Shown: positions 49,101-56,352 of the stretch, one piece after another | How positions within the stretch are numbered: position 1 is the stretch's first letter | Layout of the letters: each line of letters begins with the position of its first letter | NCBI RefSeq assembly: GCF_007990635.1 | Contig: NZ_AP019846.1 | Span: 1,488,001-1,552,000 of the forward strand | Reading direction: 5' to 3' | Length of the DNA: 64,000 bases | From: Leptotrichia hongkongensis | Lineage (GTDB): Bacteria > Fusobacteriota > Fusobacteriia > Fusobacteriales > Leptotrichiaceae | Made by a program: the position numbers and the translations under genes | The notes under the pieces: generated by a model | Databases searched by the model: none | The model's input: only the letters and a program-made list of their open reading frames with translations | What the model was told of the DNA's origin: nothing

Positions 49101-51036
49101 AACTTGAATAAACTCCAATATTTTTACCGTCTATACTATTAATAGTAATTGTACCTTCATTTTTCATATTTGTTGCCAAAGCATTCCCAACTCTTATTCC
49201 CATACTTCCATTAGAGCCATTTTCAATATCAATATTTGCATTTTTAGTATTTTTTACATCAGAATCTACTTGTGAGTAAAGTCCAAATGAATTTTTAGCA
49301 GCTATTGTAATTGTTCCATTATTAATAGCTCCACCTTGAATTTTACCAAGAACTGTCATACCACCCGAATCGTTTCCAGTAACATTAATTTTTCCATTAT
49401 TCACAAAACTTGAATCAGGTCCTAAAGCATTTGTTGTTTTTGAAACAACCATACCGTGACTGTTGTCTCCGTTAATATTTACATTTCCATTATTAATTGC
49501 AATGGTACTTATATTTACGCCGCTCTTAAAATCACTAGTTGCAAATCCTGCTGAAATATTTCCACTTAAACTAATTTCCCCTTCATTTCTCAAGGTATGT
49601 TTATTCGTAGTACTGCTACCTGTCCCTTCATCTGTAAATAAAAGAGCTACTTGCAATGATTTATTTCCGCTTATAAGCCCTGTCGAACCATTTATACCAG
49701 TAACTTGCGGATTATTCCATGTATCTGGCTGTACTTCAATCCCTGCTACTTCCATTACATCTAAATATATTTTTCCTTTATTTTCAAATGAAAACGAAGG
49801 ATTATTTCGTCCTCCTTTACTTGAAGGAAGACCTGGATCTAATGTTATAGCCCTTTGCTTAGTTATATCTACATGCATTTCTGTATTTTCGCCTGAATAA
49901 AATGAACCGTTATTAGTCATATATTCTCCAATTGCTTTATGGTGGCCAACAGGTGCTTGACTTAATGTGTAACTAGAATTAAGCAAATTCGTATTAGCAT
50001 TCATTGTATTATCAGCAGTTATACTATTCCCATACGAATCTAATCGTGGAATACTAAAAACTATAGGATTCGCTGTTGGATTTGGTGGTGTAACACTTGG
50101 AGCAGTAGGTTTAGTAACACTAATTGCACTAACTTCTGAAATATTTGGAGGAGTAATTGTCAATGTGTTTACAGTTGGACTTGGTGCCGTTACATTCATA
50201 CTCAGTGCTGGCGGTGTTATATTTACGGCTATTGTTGGTGCCGACAAATTCATACTAATGCTTGGAGCCGTTACTGTAGGCGGTGTAGCTGGCTCTTGTG
50301 GATTCGGCACTTCAATCGTAACAGGATTTAATGTAGGAAGTATGATTGTCGGTGCTGTTATTGGCGAAGTTACACTCAAATTAATTGCTGGACGTACTAC
50401 AGCTCTTGGCATATCAATTTGTGGATTTATTGTGATTTCTTCTTTTGAAATAGATTTTGGACGTACATTTGCCATTATCTGAATTTCCACTTCAGGTTCT
50501 TGAACGTGTAACAATGATGCTAATCCGTAAGATTGTGAACCTACTGTAGAAGTGCTAATTGATGGTGTTATAAAATTTTTTCTTCTATTAGACAAAATTC
50601 CAGTATCTCCCCAGTCACCTCTAGTAAATATGCCATTAAACGGATATTTAGCAGCCTTATCTCCTCTTCCTTTATAAGCTCCGTTACTACTTGATGTAAA
50701 AGTATTGGCTCCAAATTGCCATGATGCCCATTTTGATTTTACAACCTGATCTCCTTGTTCCATTAATTGAACTAATTCCAAGTTCAAGTCTTCTACAGCT
50801 TCTTCGTTTGCTTTTTTCTTTTTCTTTATTGCAACCCTTGTTTTTTCAGCTGACATTACCAATTCCTTGTTCATACGCTCATAAAGCATATCTGAAGATG
50901 TATTTATCCCAATTGAAAATGTTATCATCCCTGTTATTAAGTACGAGAACAGCAATGATTCTGTATACTTTACATTTTTTGCCCTTTTAGCAAAAGCCTT
51001 CAAGTCTTTTTTTGCCTGTTTTAAATTGTTACTCAT
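40120..51036 (-). CDS. Giant type V autotransporter adhesin, 3,638 aa
   Basis: A very large surface protein secreted by the type Va route. Residues 1-60 form the fusobacterial autotransporter N-terminal region: a basic stretch, then the hydrophobic helix SLLFSYLITGMITFSIGI (about 28-45), acting as signal. A Lys/Glu coiled segment (50-95) and a Pro/Thr-rich segment (about 205-330, many APTI/TPP repeats) follow. The passenger, about 350 to 3,150, is built of dozens of short beta-helix repeats in which N(S/E)G-x-I and (S/A)VGI(Y/F)(G/A/S) alternate. The last 300 residues are the beta-barrel (from about KAFGMQGEYKTD), ending GGIGFRAIY with a terminal aromatic. It is comparable in layout to fusobacterial adhesins such as RadD or Fap2. 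It is monocistronic, with AAAAGGAG upstream. Ligand unknown. Confidence 0.93.
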   Translation of the reverse strand: MSNNLKQAKKDLKAFAKRAKNVKYTESLLFSYLITGMITFSIGINTSSDMLYERMNKELVMSAEKTRVAIKKKKKANEEAVEDLNLELVQLMEQGDQVVKSKWASWQFGANTFTSSSNGAYKGRGDKAAKYPFNGIFTRGDWGDTGILSNRRKNFITPSISTSTVGSQSYGLASLLHVQEPEVEIQIMANVRPKSISKEEITINPQIDMPRAVVRPAINLSVTSPITAPTIILPTLNPVTIEVPNPQEPATPPTVTAPSISMNLSAPTIAVNITPPALSMNVTAPSPTVNTLTITPPNISEVSAISVTKPTAPSVTPPNPTANPIVFSIPRLDSYGNSITADNTMNANTNLLNSSYTLSQAPVGHHKAIGEYMTNNGSFYSGENTEMHVDITKQRAITLDPGLPSSKGGRNNPSFSFENKGKIYLDVMEVAGIEVQPDTWNNPQVTGINGSTGLISGNKSLQVALLFTDEGTGSSTTNKHTLRNEGEISLSGNISAGFATSDFKSGVNISTIAINNGNVNINGDNSHGMVVSKTTNALGPDSSFVNNGKINVTGNDSGGMTVLGKIQGGAINNGTITIAAKNSFGLYSQVDSDVKNTKNANIDIENGSNGSMGIRVGNALATNMKNEGTITINSIDGKNIGVYSSSAKFVNEGNIKVNGANENIGMYFNGTTGTTGNQGTITVTGNKVYGVILNNSTFENEKNIEVTSTGTDSIGLYLSNGSVATNKNGATISNAAYHAVVQNTGTFTNAGVVSVEAGGKVGLYSENGTFTNASNGEIKSSNGGIAIFTSGSTGTVEGTVTVGDSGTSTGIGVYSDGSSTSTTFQGNAVLNLGERTVGLYSSKASDFRTAFIMTNLSTSIGKKSVFAYFGNTGNTADDTVDITNTTLQNLTVSSMGENSAVFYGAKNTTINIDGNITADSTKFSNIDDSAQFLVSDAGKVNIKSGKILTSEFKTTISGLNGAVVTNDGKLVLAGKDGAIGIYSNASKVTNNNIITTAKNSSIAIYGKESSTLANSGTGKITTSGTSSVGILSNSSTVSNASGGEITTSGTGSAGVYGITNSTIENSGNITTEETGSAGIYADNSDVTNETTGKIISKKGSSAGIYSTSTSAKNVKNKGTIEVGVASSTETQNVGIYAEGNQNVENSGNINIHIGNSIGIYGKSADVVIENKKKITSDTLASDAIGIMSEKAKVTNFAGSEIKLQGKKSVGIYGKESEIENSGDILLTDTTAASASVGILANKGSATNKGNIEMNGGASAGMLGLDGATISNDATTGKITITGDKSAGIYAEDSSPSNAGTISIESNKSAGIFAKISDAVSRTIANTGKIELKGTGKTASAGMYVEIKSTATGTTTLQNEKDIIVGQEESAAMYLKNNAGDNAGIVVNEASNGKIDLDVRSTVGIFVDKATGKNKNIINVKKENSAGMYGSNDSNITNEKTINVLHENSAGMYASDSNATNTADGTITLTGSAGATSGSAAMYGKITNSSQKDYSILNEGIINLTNVIKNVGIYGESVSGAPKKLTLQNNKEINIANGSSQSVGIFALNDSNNNVDKIEVINSSDGVITVNSEESIGISAVKSTVDNSGTIIMNDKKSAGIYGKSGSKVTNNKKIEIKEEESAGIYLEDSNAVNASAGTIDVHKGASAGIYGKFTKNATENNTIENSGIITLKNTAGQVKSAGIYGELEAAATKTLVIENKNKIDVSTKESVGIFSTNATNNRGNLTADNKGQIEVNSEKSVGMLSDNSVTNNKNKIAVNNKESVGMYGKNGSEIKNHNGATIEISSAGESAIGIYATGKNTATSNATEGINEGTVTVKGKKATGMLATDKAKITNNKEIIGTAESVIGMYGVDDGTAVINAKNATIKLTGEKSTGIFSKDDATAENSGTINLTSSSKNSVGMFGSASATGKKISLTNTADGVINVESENSTGMFTKNNGNLADSTIKNEGTINLKQKSTVGIYTPKSTITKVGKIALNDDADSSVAVYLKDEATVTDTTTGTINLGTKNQNRVAYYIKGTSASDTGKINGANIGNISGYGVGVYLDGGTLNSSTSKLDYTTGSNTGNGIIGLLMKGATADISGYNQGVKVGSSVLGGSNDFYAIGIYTDGQGTSGSPKTISTSITTGANGVGLFAENSSHIKYTGTMNIGDNTTAGTGIYIGNGGDGTKASTVTIDNGADIKLNGANGVGAIVTSKAKVNFESGAKIEFGGDGVGIFAQKGGYIVDNGGTLVTNGYSVERTRVTEGSSITSKNLTVALGNALDTGNILSHVINGEAILQTGVTVEAKSATKNIIGLMADGNSNPALTWVGTAGYDAENKGKLDLSNAETSTAMYLDSSRGLNSQDILVGNKSTGIYGIYKNSTPVYSNAPAGTENKGIITTTAGSKITVGDESSAIYSIGFDKVENKGEITGKDKSVGIYAKNTAASSKVIDVVNEGNITLGKGSAGIYIAPETLNVSNATVVNSGNITIGDSTFDSSGSVESTSVGIFVKNKTNLTTSGDITVGNKGFALYGNDSTLTVTGGNYNFANNGSLAYLENNAVLNYNNTGTLTTSLEPMLYIVDSKAQMNNNDIIVSSKGTGIYMTGTSSFGGWNNMTLNNGSTGIYVDNSNATIDGKKITGTSDKAKGIVSINSNVTNKADMKFSGDDSIGIFSQNKSGVAKSILNSGNIDITGKRSIAAYLEGTSDQTFENSGTINVDKTATAVKNDSTVGIYAQNGSTINIKNSGTINVGEASFGVYSLSENGNVETTASSVINVADKAIGVYKKGGNVNLGGTINVANHIATDANSEPVGVYGTNGVSINDTTSSFTVGDKSYGVILANPGISRTNVYSNSASSNVTLGKESTFIYTEGASSVTNNATITSGTNEKIIAIYGKDGANIVNNGIIDLSQGIGNQGILVTGASNAINRGIIKIGKTDKSDPDNIVYGIGMAAVGGANISNERDIYVSGHLSIGMYGDDRGTTLRNSGNIYLDASSATSSDKIQTMMGVFVNNGAKFVNTGNITTTGSYRGNDNVQGIVGVAVLNGSTLENYGTINIDADNSYGVLIKGTANNKSIIKNYGEININGYKTYGVRYDVNSQGVSGDLPIASNATPGNVLPALNSGAGSITSGNGAKDYYAPTDPSKTVGGVGIVQLPNGRLAIQRNGVTLDDSQVQTIDYTTPYTNYAFSNFGVYVDTLGRTRPININGANSLGINSDLLIGTEFSVLTNSKNVIIGKQILQPFLNQINSGIFNFTPYSASLTWMATPEVDPSTQQITRVLMTKIPYTAFVDKTTNEYNFTDGLEQRYDVNSLDSREKEIFNKLNTIGNSEEALLAQAIDEMMGHQYANVQQRIFETGNLLNKEFTYLRNEWDTKSKNSNKIKAFGMQGEYKTDTAGIIDYKNKAYGFAYLNENETVKLGESTGWYAGAVRNRFDFSDIGRSKEDQSIVKAGVFKSMPIGKDHNNSLNWTISAEGFVGTGEMKRKFLVVDDIFEAKSEYRSYGFGLKNELRKNIRTSERTSISPYGSLKFEYGKFDGIKEDTGQMRLEVKANDYYSIKPEVGVEFKYKQPMAVKTTFIAKLGIAYENELGKVGDVSNKARVRYTTADWFNIRGEKDDRRGNGKADLNLGIENTRFGVTINAGYDTKGENVRGGIGFRAIY

Positions 51037-51380
51037 ATTTTTCTCCTTTTTACTTTGATTTTTTTTACTATAAGATACAAAAACTCATAATTTTCTAATT
51101 ATTTAACTCTTCTGTTAACTCTTTAAATACCGATTACTATATAATAGTTAAAATTTAAAATTTTTACATGGTTACAGCTTATCATATTAAAATTATCTTT
51201 ATATTTCAAATCTATTCAAAATTATAAAAAATAAAGAAATATTGATTTGGAATGGAGTAGAGCAGTAATGTTTTCGAATTATTTTAAATTGATTCGCTTT
51301 CTAAATCATGTTATTTAGTCCATGTATTCAGTTCACTTTAAAATATACCAATTTTTAAGATTCTTAGAATTGAAATAAAA

Positions 51381-51474
51381 TATACTCGAACCCATAAATT
51401 ATTTATATAAATATAAGGCTTGAGTACTCTAATTTATTAACTAAAATTTTATCTTTAAATAACTTTACTATATA
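51381..51474 (+). repeat. Diverged family A element, copy 4
   Basis: It begins with the exact outer end TATACTCGAACCCA (51381-51394), keeps GGCTTGAGTA in the core and ends ACTTTACTATA, but the inner stem has decayed and it is about ten bases shorter. It lies in the 700-bp gap between the autotransporter and gpmI, where I see no gene; the promoter of the autotransporter should also be there. Confidence 0.55.
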
Positions 51475-51650
51475 ATTAGAAATTTCAAATTTATTCTCAA
51501 AATATTTTTATGATTTACTAAAAATGAACTATTATATAGTTTAAGATTAGCAGTTTCTTTAACCATAATTTTAAAGTAATTTTAATTTCAAATCTAAATC
51601 TAAATTTTCTTTTCGTAGTATTATAACATTTTTTTATTTCCTTTACAATA

Positions 51651-51687
51651 AAAAAATCTCTCTTTTATATAAATTTTAGAGAGATTT
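51651..51687 (-). terminator. Terminator of gpmI
   Basis: Perfect 9-bp stem AAATCTCTC (51654-51662) with GAGAGATTT (51679-51687) and a T-run on the minus strand, about 55 bases after the stop codon. Confidence 0.87.
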
Positions 51688-51742
51688 CTTTAATAATATT
51701 ATTTTTTTTCTTTTAAAAAAATTTATTTTGATTACAGTATAT

Positions 51743-53278
51743 TTATTTTATAATCAATGTGCTTCCATCCATTTCAGCTGGTTTTTCTAATCCCAATAAA
51801 TCAAGCATTGTTGGAGTAATATCAGCCAGTTTTCCATCTGTTCTCAATTTTGCATCCTTCATATCGTTTGTAATGAAAATGAATGGAACTGGATTTACAG
51901 TGTGTGCTGTATGAGGCTCTTTAGTTTCAGGATTTAATAATAAGTCAGCATTTCCGTGATCTGCTGTAATTAATACTGCACCATCAAGTTCCAATACTTT
52001 TCTTACAATTTGTCCTGTACAGTTGTCTACTGCTTGACAAGCTTGAATAACAGCATCAACATTTCCTGTATGTCCAACCATGTCAGGATTTGCGAAGTTT
52101 AATACAACTGTGTCAACTTTTCCAGTATTTAATTCTTTAATTAAGTTTTCTTTAACTTCATAAGCACTCATTTCAGGCTGTAAGTCATAAGTTGCAACTT
52201 TTGGTGAATCAGACAATAATCTGATTTCTCCTGGATATGGCTCCTCTTTTCCACCATTGAAGAAGAATGTAACGTGTGCATATTTTTCAGTTTCTGCTGT
52301 TCTTACTTGAATTAATCCAGCTTTTGATACAACTTCCCCAAATCCATTTATAATTGTTTCAGGCGGGAATGCCACTGGTGAACTGAATGTTGCATCATAT
52401 TGAGCCATTGTAGCAAAGTTTACTTTAGGATAAACTTTTCTTGTAAATCCATTAAACTCAGGGTCAACAAATGTTCTAGTCAATTGTCTAGCTCTATCAG
52501 GTCTAAAGTTTGCAAAAATTACACCATCTCCATCTTTAATTAATCCATTGTCTTTTGAACCAATTTTAACAGGTTTTACAAATTCGTCTGTAATTCCTTC
52601 TGCATAAGAATTTCTGATTGCCTCGTCAGCAGTAGCTGCCAAGTTTCCTTCTCCAGAAGTTAGGGCATTGTAGGCAAGTTCCACTCTGTCCCAGTTATTA
52701 TCTCTATCCATTGCATAATATCTTCCTACAACTGTAGCAATTTTTCCTACACCAAGTTCATCCAATGTTTTTTGCAATTGAGCTAAGTATTCCACTCCAC
52801 TTTCAGGGGCAGTATCTCTTCCATCCATAATCGCATGAACATAAACTTCTGTAAGTCCTTTTTTCTTAGCCATATCAACTAACCCAATTAAGTGGTCAAT
52901 GTGACAGTGAACTCCACCATCAGAAGTTAATCCTGTAATATGTAAAGCTTTTCCATTAGCTTTTGTAGTTTCCATAATATCTGACAGCACTTTATTTTCT
53001 AAAATTGTACCTTCTTTAATAGCTTTTGTAATTTTTGGCAACATTTGGTAAACAACTCTTCCAGCACCAATATTTGTATGCCCAACTTCAGAATTTCCAA
53101 ACTGTCCTTCAGGCAGCCCAACAAATTCTCCATCTGCTCTCAATTCAGTATGAGGGTATTCTTTAAGATATTTGTTAAAATTAACTGGATGAGCCAATTT
53201 TACTCCATCAACTTCATTATCATGATGATTCATCCCCCATCCATCCAAAATTATTAAAACTACTGGTCTTTTTTTCAT
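51743..53278 (-). CDS. gpmI: 2,3-bisphosphoglycerate-independent phosphoglycerate mutase
   Basis: Interconverts 3- and 2-phosphoglycerate in glycolysis using two Mn ions and a phosphoserine. About 511 residues. The start VVLIILDGWGMN carries the first metal aspartate. GNSEVGHTNIGAGRVVYQ holds the catalytic serine. VHAIMDGRDTAP, NFRPDRARQLTR, NFANPDMVGHTG and LITADHGNAD follow as in the alkaline-phosphatase superfamily. All metal ligands are present. The ATG at 53278 has AAGGAAG upstream; a start six codons earlier overlaps the ribosome site. It has its own promoter and terminator. Confidence 0.96.
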   Translation of the reverse strand: MKKRPVVLIILDGWGMNHHDNEVDGVKLAHPVNFNKYLKEYPHTELRADGEFVGLPEGQFGNSEVGHTNIGAGRVVYQMLPKITKAIKEGTILENKVLSDIMETTKANGKALHITGLTSDGGVHCHIDHLIGLVDMAKKKGLTEVYVHAIMDGRDTAPESGVEYLAQLQKTLDELGVGKIATVVGRYYAMDRDNNWDRVELAYNALTSGEGNLAATADEAIRNSYAEGITDEFVKPVKIGSKDNGLIKDGDGVIFANFRPDRARQLTRTFVDPEFNGFTRKVYPKVNFATMAQYDATFSSPVAFPPETIINGFGEVVSKAGLIQVRTAETEKYAHVTFFFNGGKEEPYPGEIRLLSDSPKVATYDLQPEMSAYEVKENLIKELNTGKVDTVVLNFANPDMVGHTGNVDAVIQACQAVDNCTGQIVRKVLELDGAVLITADHGNADLLLNPETKEPHTAHTVNPVPFIFITNDMKDAKLRTDGKLADITPTMLDLLGLEKPAEMDGSTLIIK

Positions 53279-53325
53279 AATCTTTCTTCCTTCCATTTTT
53301 TAAATAACTTTCTTTTCCTATGTCT

Positions 53326-53354
53326 ATTATACAGATTTTTTCTAAATTTATCAA
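53326..53354 (-). promoter_or_regulatory. Sigma70 promoter of gpmI
   Basis: TTGATA (53349-53354) and TATAAT (53326-53331) with a 17-base spacer on the minus strand, about 45 bases ahead of the start codon. Confidence 0.8.
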
Positions 53355-53539
53355 GGAATTTGAATAAAAAATTTCTCTTTCTTTTTTTATATACCTATTG
53401 AAAAAATTATTGTTAATGGATTTTCTTTATATAATTCATATATTTTTTCTTTAACAAAATTTTGCTTATTTTAAAACTTATATAGTCTTTTTTTAAATTA
53501 TAATTTTTAATCAAAATAGTTATTTATGATTAAATGAAA

Positions 53540-53795
53540 AATGTCGTGATTTTTTTGGAATGAAAACTACTGTTTGAACTTTTTCAAAACATTTAAAAAA
53601 TAAATATCTAAAGGATTGGTATAACTTTTATTAAAAAGCGAGTTTAGTTTTCATTCCAAAAAAATGCTTAGACGAGCTGGGTTTGCAAAGGGGATAGCGA
53701 CCGTTCCCCTTTGCTTTATAAAAAAAGAAAAAACATATAAATTACAAAAAAATATTTATTGATTAAAATAACCTAGTATCAAGACAATAGAAAAA
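53540..53795 (+). repeat. Structured dispersed element, family B copy 2
   Basis: A perfect 20-bp hairpin, arms 53550-53569 and 53645-53664 (TTTTTTTGGAATGAAAACTA and its complement), enclosing a 75-base loop that begins CTGTTTGAAC and ends GCGAGTT. A second perfect 10-bp hairpin follows at 53685-53714 (GCAAAGGGGA with TCCCCTTTGC, loop TAGCGACCGT). The tail AAAAAAAGAAAAAACATA then AAATATTTATTGATTAAAAT is the one seen in the other family B copies. No open frame spans it. It fills most of the gpmI-rpsT gap. Confidence 0.75.
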
Positions 53796-53811
53796 AATTA
53801 TTCTTTATATC

Positions 53812-53840
53812 TTGATTTTTATTGAAAAAAATGATAATAT
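53812..53840 (+). promoter_or_regulatory. Probable promoter of rpsT
   Basis: TTGATT (53812-53817) and TAATAT (53835-53840) with a 17-base spacer, about 70 bases ahead of the rpsT ATG and just after the family B element. Confidence 0.55.
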
Positions 53841-53913
53841 ATTGTGTAATTTGCAATATATTTAACTATATAGCAATTTATTTTATAAGTAAAACTATTG
53901 AAAGGAGAAATAA

Positions 53914-54180
53914 ATGGCACACTCAAAATCATCTAAAAAAAGAGTTTTTATTGGTGAAAGAAATGCAGCTAGAAATCAAGCTATCAGAAGCAGAACTAGA
54001 ACTTTCGTAAAAAAAGTGCTTGCCGCTGTTGAAGCTAAAAATGTCGACGAAGCTAAATCAGCATTACAAGTAGCATATAAAGAATTAGATAAAGCTGTAA
54101 CAAAAGGTGTTATTAAGAAAAACACTGCATCAAGAAAAAAATCTAGATTAACATTAAAAGTTAATTCATTGGCAAATTAA
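53914..54180 (+). CDS. rpsT: 30S ribosomal protein S20
   Basis: Small-subunit protein binding the 5-prime domain of 16S rRNA. The 88 residues are highly basic and helical: AHSKSSKKRVFIGERNAARNQAIRSRTRTFVKK at the start, the central KNVDEAKSALQVAYKELDKAVTKGVI and the C-terminal KNTASRKKSRLTLKVN, all standard. AAAGGAG lies seven bases before the ATG. It is a monocistronic plus-strand gene bounded by its promoter and a strong terminator. Confidence 0.97.
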   Translation: MAHSKSSKKRVFIGERNAARNQAIRSRTRTFVKKVLAAVEAKNVDEAKSALQVAYKELDKAVTKGVIKKNTASRKKSRLTLKVNSLAN

Positions 54181-54229
54181 TTTTTTGCTACTGATTGATT
54201 TTAAAAAAATTTTTTTAAGATTAACAAAA

Positions 54230-54267
54230 ATAAAAGACTATCACAATCTAAGGATAGTCTTTTTTAT
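54230..54267. terminator. Bidirectional terminator of rpsT and the convergent reductase gene
   Basis: Perfect 10-bp stem AAAGACTATC (54233-54242) with GATAGTCTTT (54253-54262); T-runs on both sides. Confidence 0.88.
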
Positions 54268-54276
54268 TATACAGCT

Positions 54277-54906
54277 TTAATTACTTTTTCTAAAAAGTTC
54301 CCTTACTCTCAAATTATTTTTTCTACCTTTTAAAATCCATGAAATTGTGGCTTGAAAAAAATATAAGCTTTTTAACCAGTTTGGATTTATATAAATATCC
54401 TCATCACTTTTTAAAGTTATAATATTAGCAGAAAATTCATCTAACACTTTACCTAAATTTTTTAGCGGCCCTTGCCCCAATGGAGATTTTTTCAGATATG
54501 GCAACAATTCTCCTGCACCTGCACCAATTCCTTGTCCCCAGTCTGCCTTAACTTTCTCGCACCAATTTTTCATCTGCAAAATTGCCAACCGATTTTGCTT
54601 ACCTTCATAAAATCCATTATTTGCTATGCAATAAATTTTAGTTCCAGATTTTATAACTTTTTCCTTTTCAAATTCTACAAGTAATTTTAACAGATTGGAC
54701 GGAATTCCATCAACATACAAAGGAAAAAGAAATATTAAAACATCACTATTATAAATTTCATTTTTATTTTCATCATTTAATCTAAAAGAAATAGAATAAT
54801 ATTTTTTTATTTCATTTTCTTTAAACAAGGATGATAAATAATTTCCCAATATTTCAGAATTGCTTTTAATTGCTTTTGGACTTCCATTTATTATACTAAT
54901 TTTCAT
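54277..54906 (-). CDS. Flavodoxin-fold NAD(P)H-dependent FMN reductase
   Basis: A 209-residue flavodoxin-like oxidoreductase. The FMN phosphate loop is IINGSPKAIKSNSE (residues 4-17), the second loop FLFPLYVDGIPSNLLKL gives the flavin edge contacts, and CIANNGFYEG is the third. The C-terminal 45 residues are basic with an aromatic helix. It is third in a TetR-led minus-strand group, 14 bases after another flavodoxin-fold gene. Quinone, nitro-compound or flavin reduction is plausible; the substrate is unknown. Confidence 0.82.
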   Translation of the reverse strand: MKISIINGSPKAIKSNSEILGNYLSSLFKENEIKKYYSISFRLNDENKNEIYNSDVLIFLFPLYVDGIPSNLLKLLVEFEKEKVIKSGTKIYCIANNGFYEGKQNRLAILQMKNWCEKVKADWGQGIGAGAGELLPYLKKSPLGQGPLKNLGKVLDEFSANIITLKSDEDIYINPNWLKSLYFFQATISWILKGRKNNLRVRELFRKSN

Positions 54907-54920
54907 ATCTCATCATTCTC

Positions 54921-55460
54921 CTAATCTTCTAAAAAAGAAACCTTAAAAGTTTTTACATCTAAATTCACGCTATTAGCCTTTACTATTTCTTTAGCGGCTA
55001 TCTTTTCATTTGATGATAAATTTTTTCCATAAAAATACACATTTAACCCAAATTTTGTTTTATTTCGTGTGATATGATGCATCTCTTTATTTTTAAATTT
55101 AAAAAATGGCAACAAATATGGAATTGTCCTATCTAGCACATTTTTTACAAATGGACTGTAAGAACCATAGACACATTGACTTATAATCACAACTTTGTCT
55201 GCTTTTGAATATAATTTTGCTAAACTTTCATATCCATCCCTAATTTTACACTTCCCAGGTGTTTTAATCCAGCATTCAAAACATCCCATACAACTTTTAA
55301 TTCTATCATTGTCACAAATTATAGATATATCTTCATCAACTATTATTTTCTTTTGAGTTATACTATCTTTTATTTTATCCATAATTTTTTCCTTTTTTTC
55401 AATTTTCCACTTTAAATTTTCCAATTTTTCATCGTCTAAATCGTGTATAATTAATTCCAT
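54921..55460 (-). CDS. Flavodoxin-family NADPH-dependent FMN reductase with CxxC-type motif
   Basis: About 179 residues. The start MELIIHDLDDEKLE replaces the usual phosphate-loop end of the fold with little similarity. The middle has SCMGCFECWIKTPGKCKIRD, the cysteine-rich signature of iron-sulfur-flavoprotein-like reductases, then VVIISQCVYGSYSPFVKNVLDRTIPYLLPFF. The frame is open to 55592, but the ATG at 55460 has GGAAGGTGAG upstream, and the extra stretch is low-quality DNA overlapping a family A repeat. It is probably co-regulated with the next gene by the adjacent TetR protein. Confidence 0.78.
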   Translation of the reverse strand: MELIIHDLDDEKLENLKWKIEKKEKIMDKIKDSITQKKIIVDEDISIICDNDRIKSCMGCFECWIKTPGKCKIRDGYESLAKLYSKADKVVIISQCVYGSYSPFVKNVLDRTIPYLLPFFKFKNKEMHHITRNKTKFGLNVYFYGKNLSSNEKIAAKEIVKANSVNLDVKTFKVSFLED

Positions 55461-55562
55461 ATTTCTCACCTTCCATAGATATATTAAAATCTTCAAAATA
55501 TAGCAGTGACTATTAATCAAATTTAAATTTAAAATCTTACAATAACCAGCAACTTTCAATTC

Positions 55563-55667
55563 TGTGATAAAACGTCTTAAAATTAAACTCAAACGCCATA
55601 ACTATTTTACTAACACCTTAAATTTACATAACTTTTAATAGTTTCGTTTTAAATGGATTTGAGTATA
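55563..55667 (-). repeat. Diverged family A element, copy 5 (inverted)
   Basis: On the minus strand this aligns along its whole length with copies 1-3 (for example ACTATTTTACT, TTTAATAGTTT and AAATGGATTTGAGTATA read on the plus strand), with many substitutions. It ends eight bases from the tetR stop codon, so it forms part of the tetR 3-prime region. Confidence 0.6.
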
Positions 55668-55675
55668 TTTTAGAG

Positions 55676-56278
55676 TTACCTTGCTATACAAACTGATTTT
55701 ATTATCTCCTCTATTCTCTCTTCCCAGCTTTCAGAATACTTTATATCATTTGTAATCATTATTGTCGTTAATCCTTGTACCAACGCCCACATTGCTATAA
55801 TTTTATCTTGCATAGCCTGATTTGGCACTCCCATTTTTTCAAGTATTTTTATCGCCTCAATTTTTAATATGCTAAAAGCTTTTTCATTATTATTTTCTAT
55901 TTTTGAAAACTTTGAGAATAAATCTATTTTCATATTTTTTCTTGAAATCATAAAATGATAGTATCTATGATTCTCACAAAAAAACATAACGTACGTTTTT
56001 CCTAATTTTACCAACAAATCCTCTTGATTTTCATATTTTTTCCTCGTTCTATCAAGTTTCTCCGCCAATATTCCCCATATATAATCACTCATTGCGTAAA
56101 GCAAATCACTTTTTTTCTTAAAATATGTATACGGTGCCGCATTACTTACTCCGCACATTTTAGCTACTTTTCTTAAAGATAATTTTTCTTCTCCTTCTTC
56201 ATTTATCACCTCTATCCCTTTTTCAATCAATTCTTCTCGTAAATTTCCATGATGGTAACTTTTTTTAGTTTTTTCCAT
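55676..56278 (-). CDS. TetR-family transcriptional regulator
   Basis: A 200-residue repressor-type protein. Residues 5-60 are the TetR helix-turn-helix: SYHHGNLREELIEKGIEVINEEG, then LSLRKVAKMCGVSNAAPYTYFKKKSDLLYAM; the HHGNLR start is typical of the TetR_C_33/WHG subgroup. The C-terminal helices would bind an unknown ligand. A dyad-symmetric site overlaps its own promoter (56305-56349), pointing to autoregulation. The two flavodoxin-fold genes downstream are the likely regulon. An insertion sequence sits just upstream of the promoter. Confidence 0.9.
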   Translation of the reverse strand: MEKTKKSYHHGNLREELIEKGIEVINEEGEEKLSLRKVAKMCGVSNAAPYTYFKKKSDLLYAMSDYIWGILAEKLDRTRKKYENQEDLLVKLGKTYVMFFCENHRYYHFMISRKNMKIDLFSKFSKIENNNEKAFSILKIEAIKILEKMGVPNQAMQDKIIAMWALVQGLTTIMITNDIKYSESWEERIEEIIKSVCIAR

Positions 56279-56304
56279 ATTTAAATTCCCCTAACTTTCA
56301 TTAT

Positions 56305-56349
56305 CTTATCACTGTAAAGATTATACATCCAAATCTTACCACTGTCAAG
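56305..56349 (-). promoter_or_regulatory. tetR promoter with overlapping dyad operator
   Basis: On the minus strand TTGACA (56343-56348) and TATAAT (56320-56325) are 17 bases apart, a near-perfect promoter. It is embedded in a 45-bp imperfect palindrome of pattern CTT-nn-CA-n-TG-nn-AAGATT, nine-base centre, then the complement; 13 of 18 positions per arm match. Size, symmetry and position fit a TetR autoregulatory operator. Confidence 0.72.
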
Positions 56350-56352
56350 TTT

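Noticed and set aside
40120-51036. Possible CRISPR or tandem-repeat array in this repetitive stretch
   Set aside because: The repeats are protein-level and degenerate, in one open frame, with no constant DNA repeat and spacer pattern. No cas gene or CRISPR array was seen anywhere in the window.
53822-54010. 62-codon plus-strand frame ahead of rpsT
   Set aside because: It overlaps the rpsT promoter region and start in another frame; rpsT is unambiguous.
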